A DNA stretch of 64,000 nucleotides from Anticarsia gemmatalis. Lineage: Eukaryota; Arthropoda; Insecta; Lepidoptera; Erebidae. Below, piece after piece: positions 43,973 to 54,000 of the stretch (positions are counted from its first letter, which is position 1; every line of letters begins with the position of its first letter). The position numbers and the translations under genes were made by a program. Location of the stretch: assembly GCF_050436995.1 (NCBI RefSeq), contig NC_134749.1:10806001-10870000 (forward strand), given 5' to 3'. The notes under the pieces are model-generated. The model saw only the letters and a list, made by a program, of their open reading frames with translations, had not been told where the DNA came from and ran no database searches.

Positions 43973-46900
43973 CTAATAATCTTTACCTGTCTTTTTACTA
44001 TCCTGTTTTTCCTTTGCCACTTCTTTCTTTACTTCTTCCCTGAGGCTTAAAGTTTGCGCATGATCTAAAGATTTGTCCTTGTCTCTGCTAGTTGTGCTCA
44101 AGTCTTCTGAGTTAAGTGAAGTTACTGCAATTTCATCCTCTTCTTCATCAACATCATCAACATTTTTGTCATGGTGTTCAGTCACGTTCTTTGCTTGATT
44201 CTGTTCTTCAACCGTCATGCTTCTGTAATGATGACCATCTACTTGTAAAGTAACATGTTTGTTCGAATCATGTGTATCAGTATGTGTTGCTAATATAGTC
44301 GAGGAGACTTTTCTAATTTCCACAAACGACTTTCTATGAAGTTCATGTGACAAATCCTTTATAGTTTTACGAGTACTGTGAGAGTCAAAACCTTGATTTT
44401 GTCGATCCGAACTGAGAGTAGAGCGACGCTTTGTGTAGTACTCTTCTATTTCTTGTAGTGTTAAACCTCTTGTTTCTGGCAGAAACATATAAAGCGCTAT
44501 GGCACCTGAAATTTTATTCATAATGAATTGTTAACTATGATAACCATAGCTTTACCCGTAACCTAGTTAACATAGTTACTCAAATTAATTTCATTCATTT
44601 TATTCCAAATATTTTGAAAAAGTGATAGCCGAGTGGTATAAGTTGACACCTCCCACGCAAGTGGTCGCAGGTTCGAACCCGAGGCAACACACCAATGACT
44701 TTTCGAAGTTATGTGTGTATTAGAAATAATTATCACATGCTCCAACGGTGAAAGAAAAACATCGTGAGGAAACCTTGCATACCTAAAATTTGTTTAATAC
44801 ATTTATTGAGGGCATGCAAAGTCCCCAACCCGCACTTGGCCAGCGTGGTGGACTAAAGGCCTAAACCCTCCCTCATTACGGGAGGAGACCCTTGCCCAGC
44901 AGTGGGACAGTAATGGGTTAAATTTATTAATTTTATTTTGAAAAAGGCAAAAAAGGGGTTACGGAATTATGGAGTAAATTATACATATTTCGTAAGGGAT
45001 AGTACATCAAACAGTAACTGTGTAATTAAATACCTCACCAAAAAGAGCGAATCCGCCAAACATCAACAGAATATTGGCAACACCGATGCCATCTCTCATA
45101 TAAACAAAACTTTTAGACGAAGCAAACATGAAAAACATCGTTATTGCTATTGTAATACCAGTCAGTGTCCCTCGGATCTGGAAAAAAAGAAATTTTACAC
45201 TGACTAAGTCGTACTGACTTGGAAACTAGATAAATAATTATAATAATCTCAAATATTATGCTGAGCCCCCCTACGCAAGGATAACAGCGAGAGCGAATAG
45301 CCTTGCGGTTACAGTATACAACTGCCTTGCAATTAATGGCGTTTAATTGCGTAAAATTACAGGCGGTTTCATATTAAACTGTAAAAGTGATTTGCTAGTT
45401 CGTATGAGGGCATAAGAGCGAATTATATTCACATTGATAAAATGTAACGACGGGCTTTTTTAACCACTATCGACGAACAAATTGGGTTGATTTGGCTGTA
45501 CATTATTAAGGGTACAAGACAGAAATATTTATGGTGAATTTTATTTGCGCCAATACTCACTTGCAACGGATACAATTCGGACATAAGAAAAAATGGCAGA
45601 TAGTAGAATCCCACACTGGCGAAGGCCATGTACGCGATGAAAGCTAGAAGCGGCATGATGCTGGGGTCGTTATGGTGGTATAAGAATACACCAACAGTGA
45701 AGCATGCTGCACTTACGCCACAGGCTAGAACAAATTAAATACATTAAGTGGTAAAATCTTTGAAGTCAAACAGGCTGTAGCTGATTTCATAAGTTCAGTC
45801 TAGACACTCGAATCCTGAGATCTTATTTTGCCCTGTAAAAGTCGGTATTTTGGAGTATCTTTTATGTAAAGTTTGTAGGTAGGGTGTGTATGCAATCTTT
45901 GTCTAAATTCTACTTTGTGTAGGTTTGGTAGTTCTTATTTTCTTGAAAATGCAAGTGAAAAAAACAACGTTAAAAAACTAGATATAAAAAGAATGCTATT
46001 TCTGGTGTCTCCCTACCCATGATTTAAAGTATGTATGTTAAAATAAACAACTGGGCTCATTAATAATAATTCTAAATTGAAGAATACATACCCGATACCA
46101 TAGCCAAGACTCGTCTGCCCACATGATATATAAGTACCGAAGACACAATCGCAAACGTAAGTCTTGTAAAGTTTATATACACATTGCCCTCGTACGGGTC
46201 TATCACTGAATTAGCCAGCTGTAACATTTAAATATATTTCTTAAATTAGCTAAAAACACAAAATAACGATAAAAATCGTGGCCAATGCAAGAGAAATATC
46301 ATAAAACCAGCATGTATAGAGAGCAGAAATGCATTTTAAAGACTATCAAATTACTCCGAAAGTTACTTTTTGAGTAGTGCGGTGTAACATTTAGCAACTC
46401 TTTTCTATAACAAGATAAGTACAATGCCTGTTTATAAGTAAATATACTTTGCCGACCTTGTGTTATAACATTTTTTTGAGACTAAACATATGAGAGTTAT
46501 ATTACAAGAGGCATCAGCTTTTTATACGCACTGGCAAGACTTCACTTAAATCAGTGGTATTTAAAATAAGATAAAATTAACCTTATAAGCAAATGAGAAT
46601 ACCTGTAACATCTCCGTAGTCCAAAACGTGAATATTGAAGCACCAGATAACTGTACGATTAGTATAAATGCCACTATAATCGCGAATGGTTTCAAGGAGG
46701 CCGTTCGAAATAGTGCTCTCGTTCTCGCTTTACAATCCAAGCTGAAAGAAGCAAATCTAATTTAAGTCTGTACTGCATTTTATGTTTTATAATGTCAAGT
46801 TAATAAAGTATGTAAGTCTAGCTGCCTCTACGGTGTTAATTGACTTTTTATTTGTGTCTTTTTAGTCATATATCTTGTGTTGCCATTAAGGGCACCTCAA

Positions 46901-48342
46901 AAACAACGATTGTATTGGATCGTTTAGTCTATTGAGGTGTTATGTTTTGAGGCCTCAGCTATATTCTTATCTTTCAATTTTTATTTGAAGTTTAAGTTCA
47001 TGTTTGTGGGGTCACCATCTTTGTGCCCTGGCCCCTTTTTCCAACATGCTGGATAGAGGTTGAGCGGCGACAAGCGGAAAGATTTGTTTTTAATCAAAAA
47101 GTGAACAAGATTTAAGGAAATATACAAAAATTTTAATGAAATATGAACCTACGAATGTTGTTATCCTGTTTGTAGTTGATCAGTTGGTTCATTTCTCTAT
47201 CAATGTTGTAGTTCGTCGACCTGAACGAGACGAGTGCCTGGCGAGCGTGTTCGGAAGTGTCTCGTAGTAACAGGTAATATGGCGTCTCATCCAGAAGGTA
47301 GAAAGCCATGAAGAGGAAGAAACTGATCGTACTATAAATGTAGCATAACTTTTTCCATGGTATGTATGATCCCAATGCTGCCTGAACAAAAAAATAGCAT
47401 TAACGTAGGGTCATGAAGCTGGTATTTCAATTGTTAGTATACATTTTAGTAGACAAATTTATACCGCTTTTGAAACCAGAAACAGTAGTTATTACAGAAT
47501 TTCAATCAATTAATTACCGTTGCAATAAGTAACTCATATTATGAATTTAGACACGATACGTCCTTGTGGCCTTACTATTTTGTCACATCAGTAGAAAATT
47601 CCACTACATCATTGCCCGAAGGACATTTCACAGGTGAGTCGAGGGCAATAAGTAAATGGAGAAAAATAAATACAAATAAACCTGTAGCGTAAGTCCAAGA
47701 GCCAGGAAAATATTTGGTAAAGCTCCAAGCAAGCCTCTCATGTTTGGTAGACTAATTTCAGCAGTATACAGCCTTGGCGGACCCATAGCCATCCCGCAAC
47801 CAATACCAGTTATAATACGACCTAAAACATAACAAAGGTTATAGAATCCAACTATTCTACTATCATAAAAAACACTGAAAAACAGTTCATGAAGAAGGTT
47901 GAAACTAAGTAAACGTTCAGTTTAATCAACATGGAAATTGAAATACAGAATGCCTAGTTCTGTTTAGCACCAAAAATCATAGCAATAAATTACCTATAAT
48001 AATAGCCTTAGCACTACCAGACAATCCGGTGAATAACCATCCAATACTGATAGGCGCTTGACACCACATCAGCATAGCGCGGCGTCCAAACCTGTCCATC
48101 AAGAGGCCACTTATCATGCAGCCAATCGGACAAAACAACGTCAACACACTGGCTATCCATGATGCTTCCTCCGTAGACACCAAAATGTCTGAATCCGGGC
48201 TATTTAGCTGAGGAATTTGCACAGCGGGAAAGCCATAACCCAGTCCAATAGTCATAGAAACCATGTTCACCCAAATCCCGTAAGTTAGTTGAATACAAGA
48301 CGTTCGTGTCCAAAACCCAGGATCTGGATTCATCAGAGCCAT
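43973..48342 (-). CDS. Sugar-transporter-family (MFS) protein with long hydrophilic C-terminal tail (complete, 8 exons)
   Basis: Exons in order: 48342-47994, 47821-47682, 47381-47149, 46741-46603, 46218-46092, 45724-45561, 45177-45039, 44505-43973. All joins keep frame; 607 aa. It should be a 12-helix plasma-membrane facilitator related to insect trehalose transporters. Family marks: LMDRFGRRAML, GRIITGIGCG, LPNMRGLLG, HVGRRVLAM, MSELYPLQIRGT and LPETRGLTLQEIEEYY. Several marks are changed: DETPYYLL replaces PESPxYLL, and the helix-7 segment reads VQLSGASIFTF, without the usual Asn. After residue 454 comes a tail of about 150 residues rich in Asp, Glu, His and Lys (HHDKNVDDVDEEEDE), far longer than the usual 15-40. 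The start is in good context (AAACAAATGG). Substrate is unknown. The neighbouring transporter D shares its introns. Confidence 0.88.
44615..44925 (+). repeat. tRNA-headed SINE, family B, longest copy
   Basis: The head GTGATAGCCGAGTGGTATAA resembles the A-box region of a tRNA and GGTTCGAACCC is a perfect B box. The body continues GTGTGTATTAGAAATAATTA and GAAAAACATCGTGAGGAAAC, and the 3' end is CCCTTGCCCAGCAGTGGGAC. It lies in intron 7 of transporter C in the opposite orientation. Other copies or pieces: 28825, 29583 and 30680. Confidence 0.85.
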
Positions 48343-48680
48343 TTGTTTGATGCCAATTCAGTCCAGGTGACACAAGTTCTCGGTCGTTATTTTAAATCAA
48401 GGTTATTAGCCTTGAGATGCATTAAATAGTAAAATAAAATTAAGATAATGCATTCGGCAATGTCATTGGATGTCATTGTAATTTTTTTCCGCCATTGGTA
48501 AATCAAAGAAACTTTATATCGTGAAATATTGAGGAAAACAGGTTGTAATGGAATTACTATGATCAATAAAAAGTAACAAATAGACAGAATTACTGAAAAA
48601 ACATTTTTAGAAACTTACTGATTTTTTGTCCCACCAAATTTAAGTGTAACGGAGATATTTTTTTGAAGAATATTGCAGTT

Positions 48681-49298
48681 TTAAGGGTAAATAAACGGGT
48701 TCGTAAACTTATTATTTTTGAACAGAGCGTTGAAGACTGGTTTCTTAGCCGTATTCTTGAATTTGTACTTGATGTCATCTTCATATTGAGACAGTATGGT
48801 CATGAGGCTGGCGCGAGATATCTTGCTGTACATGTAACCATCGCGGATCCTACGAGGCTTGTCTACAAATTAAATAAAAAAAGCAGATCAAAATCAAATA
48901 ATTTAAATATTAATTTAGGTGAAATGTTAGAACTTACGTAGAATAATTTATATCTATACTAATATTTTAAAGCTGAAGAGTTTGTTTGTTTGTTTGAACG
49001 CGCTAATCTTAGGAACTACTGGACCGATTTGAAAAATTCTTTCAGTGTTAGATAGTCCATTTATCGAGGAAGGCTATAGGCTATATATCATCACGCTACA
49101 ACCAATAGGAGCAGAGTACGAATAAAAAATGTTACAAAAACGGGGAAAATTTTGACGCATTCTCTCTTATGTGACGCAAGCGAAGTTGCGCGGGTTAGCT
49201 AGTAAAAAATATAAATAGCTCTTACCACTTATAGGGTGTTCACAATGTAGAGCGAAACATGACATTATGAAAAGGTAAAGTAAATAGTAACATTTCAT
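48681..49298 (-). CDS. Small secreted basic peptide, unrecognised (84 aa, 2 exons)
   Basis: Exon 1 is 49298-49226 and exon 2 is 48862-48681. Exon 1 encodes MKCYYLLYLFIMSCFALHC plus EHPIS, a clear signal peptide, and ends at donor GTAAGA in phase 1. Exon 2 follows acceptor ATTTGTAG in matching phase and runs 60 codons to a TAA. The mature part of about 65 residues starts near EHPISDKPRRIRDGYMYS, is strongly basic, has dibasic sites (RR, KK twice), lacks cysteine if the signal is cut after ALHC, and ends NKFTNPFIYP. Its composition is protein-like, in contrast to the surrounding DNA. I do not know the family; a secreted regulatory peptide or antimicrobial-type peptide are both possible. Most of the 363-base intron is one Helitron. 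It stands 338 bases upstream of transporter C on the same strand but has its own stop, so it is a separate gene. Confidence 0.65.
48953..49203 (+). mobile_element. Non-autonomous Helitron inside the small-peptide intron
   Basis: It starts TCTATACTAATATTTTAAAG, has GAACTACTGGACCGATTTGA and ends CGCAAGCGAAGTTGCGCGGG followed by TTAGCTAGT. The terminal stem and CTAGT end are Helitron-like. Two further copies lie in tandem at 60170-60707. It accounts for 251 of the 363 intron bases. Confidence 0.85.
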
Positions 49299-51069
49299 GA
49301 CTTGCAGCTGTGAAAATGTATTGGTGACTGACTGTGACGGTCATTCAAAACGAGTTTCTGATAACGATTTAGTTCGTACTACGAAATAAAGTGAGTTGCT
49401 GTCGAGTTAATAATAGTATCAAATGAAGACAGGTTCAAAAGAAAATTCTCTTGAGTAAAACTTCCGGATTAAGAGTGAAATGTCAGTTTAGATAGAAAAT
49501 ATCATTGCTGTTGCTAAAATAAAAAAAAAATCAAAGTGTTAGGTTAGTTAAATGCAGAGACCTGTGGCAACTAGTTACTTATTGCCTGCATACAACCATT
49601 TTATAAGTGAATTCACTTGGTAGGGGATTTCTTTCATTCACAATCGTTTTACGTCCAAAACGTTTACAAACCAACTTCTCACGTGGAACCGACAAGTAGT
49701 GAAAAGAAATAACAAACACAGAGATTGCAAACATTTTCTTTATTTCAAATAAATCAGATATGTTCAACATTTGTTTTAAGCTAACTATTCTAAGACTATC
49801 ACAAAATGCTTCACTATTTTTGTTAAAATAAATTAATAAATAAAATGCATTGTATGCCAGAAAATAATATGGTAACTTTAATTATTTTAACATTATTAAT
49901 TTCACAATTGTTATTTGTGACCACAATCTGTGATTCAATTAAAATGGCACATTTAGGTACACTATCTACAATATAGCTTACATATTATTTAATAAAACCC
50001 TATGAATAATACTTTCACAAAAATATACAACAATTTCAACATTTACACATTTTCTTCTTTCGATATTTTGGTTCATTTTTACGCTCTTCATATTGGCCCG
50101 TTAATGAAGAGATTATTATTAGAGAAGTTGATCAACAAATTGACCAAAGTTGATCAATAAATTGTTCAACAGAATGGGCAAGTATGTACGTACAGTCGCA
50201 AAACCTTTTACATATAGTAAAACGATGATAGAACGATTAGCCAATGATCTTAAGAAGATGCGGGAAAATAAACCATATCGAAAATATTTATCTCCATTCA
50301 ATTTTCTCATACAAATCTATTTAAGTAAATAATTATGCCTCGCATACAAAGGCACAGTTTTCAGTATCTTTAAGTTTCATACAATATATTCAGATATTTG
50401 ATCACTTATTTGATCATGATCTTTAAAGTTTATAAAAGAGTTTAAGGTATATGAGCAACATCAAAATTGTACTTTGGCTTGACTTAGCAGTTTGAGTACG
50501 GTTTTAAAAATATTGACAATTCATTGAAATTACTTAATACTGAACATCCAAAACGTGAACAATATTTTTTTAAAAATATGACATTTCATACAAAAATATT
50601 TCACAGCTTTGCTGATCAACAGACTCGTTAGAGTAATAAAATATATTGTATTATAATTAACACTGAAACACGCAATATACAGATCATTTCGTACAACCAC
50701 ACTCCAACAACCGCTGAATTTGATCAACATTTGATCATTTTTAATAATTGCAATGATCAAACACAGGTTTTGTGATCCGTTGAACAATGGTTTGATATTG
50801 TTTAACCACTAACTTAATTTGGACTTCAACAGCAATGATATTAAATTTCTGATGAAAGATAGCAGATCATGAAACTGTTCAACAAATACATCGCAATGTT
50901 AAAACCAATAGTTACCAACAATTCAAATTTGATCAAACACTTGATCAATTCAACAACGTGATCAAAAATCCGTTTCAATTCAAGGAAAAAGCTGCCGGAG
51001 TACAATTCACATCACACTGAATATCTTCATAGATTTCACACAACATCACAAAAGTCTTCGAGCACTTAT
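49299..51069. other. Spacer between the small-peptide gene and transporter D, with a TGATCA cluster
   Basis: This contains the promoter of the small-peptide gene (right of 49298) and the 3' UTR of transporter D (left of 51070). The pentamer TCAGT in CACAGTCAGTCACC near 49327-49340 could be an arthropod initiator for the peptide gene. Between 50129 and 50964 the palindrome TGATCA occurs eleven times, together with several GTTCAAC words. No coding exon is convincing here. Confidence 0.5.
50129..50964. repeat. Cluster of TGATCA palindromes in the transporter D 3' region
   Basis: Exact TGATCA starts at 50129, 50151, 50399, 50411, 50613, 50721, 50732, 50754, 50930, 50942 and 50959. Many are extended as TTGATCAA. 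From base composition roughly 0.3 would be expected. The intervals are irregular, so this is not a simple tandem satellite. Confidence 0.75.
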
Positions 51070-54000
51070 TCACGCGCCCTCACACTGCGTGTTACGTCTT
51101 GTGAGGGACTTTGTTCTGCCGCTGAAGTAATCCTCTATTTCTTGCAGCGTCTTGCCTTTTGTCTCAGGGAGGAAGAAGTAGAAGAATCCGATTGCTGGAA
51201 TGAGAAATATGATATTGTAATTGTTTTACTTCTTACGTGAGTTCTAACCTTACGTTCAGTGATATTCTTGAAATTACCGAATCTAATTTTGTATGAAATA
51301 ATAAACTACAAACATACTTAGTTTCGTAAATAAGTTCTTTGCACGTAAGTCTATTCTATAATTTGAAAACTACCCAAATAAAATATGAAAATATGTAAAA
51401 TAGGCGGGGAATTTTTTTTGCATATTGAAACAAGTGGATTTAGCTTTTTTATTAAGATAAAATAAAACCAATGTTAGACTCTATTATTTATAAATCTGCC
51501 ACGATTTTTTTTATAGTCTGATTACAAATTAAATTCCACATTATGAATAATGTTCTCTCCCAACGGTATAGACTCTATAAAGTAATGTATATAGTGGTAA
51601 ACTTACCCAGGAGTGACATGGTGCCGTAAAGGCCGAAGACTCCGTAGTCGTTGAGCAAGCTCTTGAGGAAGGGGAAGGTCTTCACCACTGAGAACACGGA
51701 CAAGTGAGCCACGCACGTTGTCATACCACCCACGATTCCGCGGACCTAGAACATGAAATAAAAAATGTTACATATTGTGAGCAAAATTAGGTCGTCTAAG
51801 TAGGAATTTATCAAAGCATGAGCTAGAATCTGTTAAACTTGATCATTGATTTGATCTATATTTCTATAAGAATCATTGCAACAAGATTTTGTTTTTTTTA
51901 TGACAACAACAATTGGCTGATCAGGGTTCAACTTTTGTTTTTTTAAAGAGTACATATATATTTTCAAAAAACTCTAGCCTGGTATAAACTGGCTAGAATC
52001 TGTAAATTTTACAGTGTTAAGTTAACTATGCTCCTAGAAACACTAATACTTTACTAAAGGTATTACTAACTAAAACAGGTAATAAAATATTTTCTACTTA
52101 AACGACAAACTTATAAAAAATCTGTTCTTACCTGTGTAGGATAAACTTCACCGATCATGACCCAAGGAATGATCAAGTAGCCGAGGGTGCAGGAGATCAT
52201 GAAGATGTAGATGCTGGCCACCGGGATCCAGGAGTGTTGAGGAGGAAGGTCGTTCTCCTTCCAGAACTTCACGAAGTACATGTACACGGCCAGGATGATC
52301 ATTGTGACGCCGCAACCGAAAGCTGTGGGGAAAAAATAATTTACTTAAACTAGATTGAAAAGGCTAGTTTCTGGTGAAACAGACTATTTTAAAGAAGGCC
52401 CTTGTCAACAAACACTAAATGTCGTACCAACTACCAATAGCTATAGAGGTACGTATTTATGAACGGAATTACAATTACGAAGTCATTTATTAATAAAAGC
52501 TATAATTAAATAATAAATTTAACATCATGATAATTTATCTGACCGATTTCGGTCATGGCGACCACATTGACTCCTAGTAAATTTTAGCAGATTTTTTATT
52601 ATAATAGTACGTCCTTCGACTAGTGAAGGGAATAGTCTAAAAAAAACAATTCGATGCTGATATTCTATGACATATTTTAACACATAATAAGAAAGAAGAA
52701 GATATTGAAAACACCAAAGTAATTATATCTTACCGGAGATAAAGGTCATGATCCTACGACCACATCTTCTGCAGAGTATACACCCGACCACAGTGAAGAT
52801 AACGCGAAGAATACCCATCGATATTGTCAGCCAGTATTTATCACTCATTGCACCAGATGCCTGCAAGCCCACGTAATGTTAATTTAGTTAGGATTGACCC
52901 AGTTATATGGGATTTTTAAAGCGTAGCGTTCTAAGTACTCAGATAATACGGTAATCATTGGTATATGTGTACAAGTAATGAAATAGGTAAAATAATTTTA
53001 GGTTGTTGCTGTCGTAATTCACATTTTAATCAACCTAAAAAGTAAGTAGATGGTTCTCACTCCATCTGCCTTTATTTAGATTTGTTATCTTTTGATTTGA
53101 AGTCGTTTTATTTGCTAAGTTTATCATAGAAAACTTCATCTTTGATAGCTTGAAGATGATTAACTATAACAAATCTTTTGTCCAATCAATGTTCTATTAA
53201 CTGGTATCCTAAAACAAAACGCCTATAACGTTTAATATAACTACGGCTATTAATAAGATAATTATTTACCTCAAACACTTCAACAGCATAGAAAGTAATA
53301 GTGTTGACACCGCACCACTGGTACACGAAGAAATAGATGGCCAGGATGGTGAACGGTTTCAAAGTAGAAGGAGATAGCAGTGCCTTGATAGTTTCACGGA
53401 GACCCTTCAGTCTGGAAACAAGAGAGAATATCGTTATATTTTACGGAATAAAAACACAAAGAAGACTTAAAAAAGATAATAATAAACAGAAACTTTGTAG
53501 TCGTTTCTACAACTGTATTCTTCTGTAAAGGCTATAAATAAATAGGTATGTCTAATTAAGTAGGCAGATAGAATAATGGATTTTGGTTTACATAAATATA
53601 AAAATTGATTTCCTGCTCAAATTTTGTAGATACATACATCATTTTGTCCAGTTTTACATAACGATTTCTGAAATACTGTGTATTATAGCGCCTGTCACAT
53701 TTGTAATAGCAATCCTAACTATAGCCGGACAGAGATAGCTGCTTTTTTCAGCCGAATTTATTATCAACACGTCGAACCATAAATTAGCCAAAACAGCCTA
53801 CAATATAACATTTTCTTAATTAAGATTAATGTAATTAATGGCTATACAAATTGATTATTTCAGCGCAATATTTCATAAAATCTTTGGTCAGTTGACTTCT
53901 ACGCACGTGTAAACGAATACTAGTTGGAAACAATAGCCTTCCTATAATAATTCTACAATAGCAAGTGCAAACATGAACATCTTTGTGTTCATAATAGCCT

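Noticed and set aside
44620..44690. tRNA-Ser/Leu-like gene on plus
   Set aside because: Only the A and B boxes fit; the acceptor stem does not pair, and the body matches dispersed copies at 29583 and 30680.
49579..49770. 63-codon minus frame with a hydrophobic N-terminal stretch
   Set aside because: A signal-peptide-like start at an inner Met is possible, but there are no splice sites, no family match and the length is within chance for this composition.
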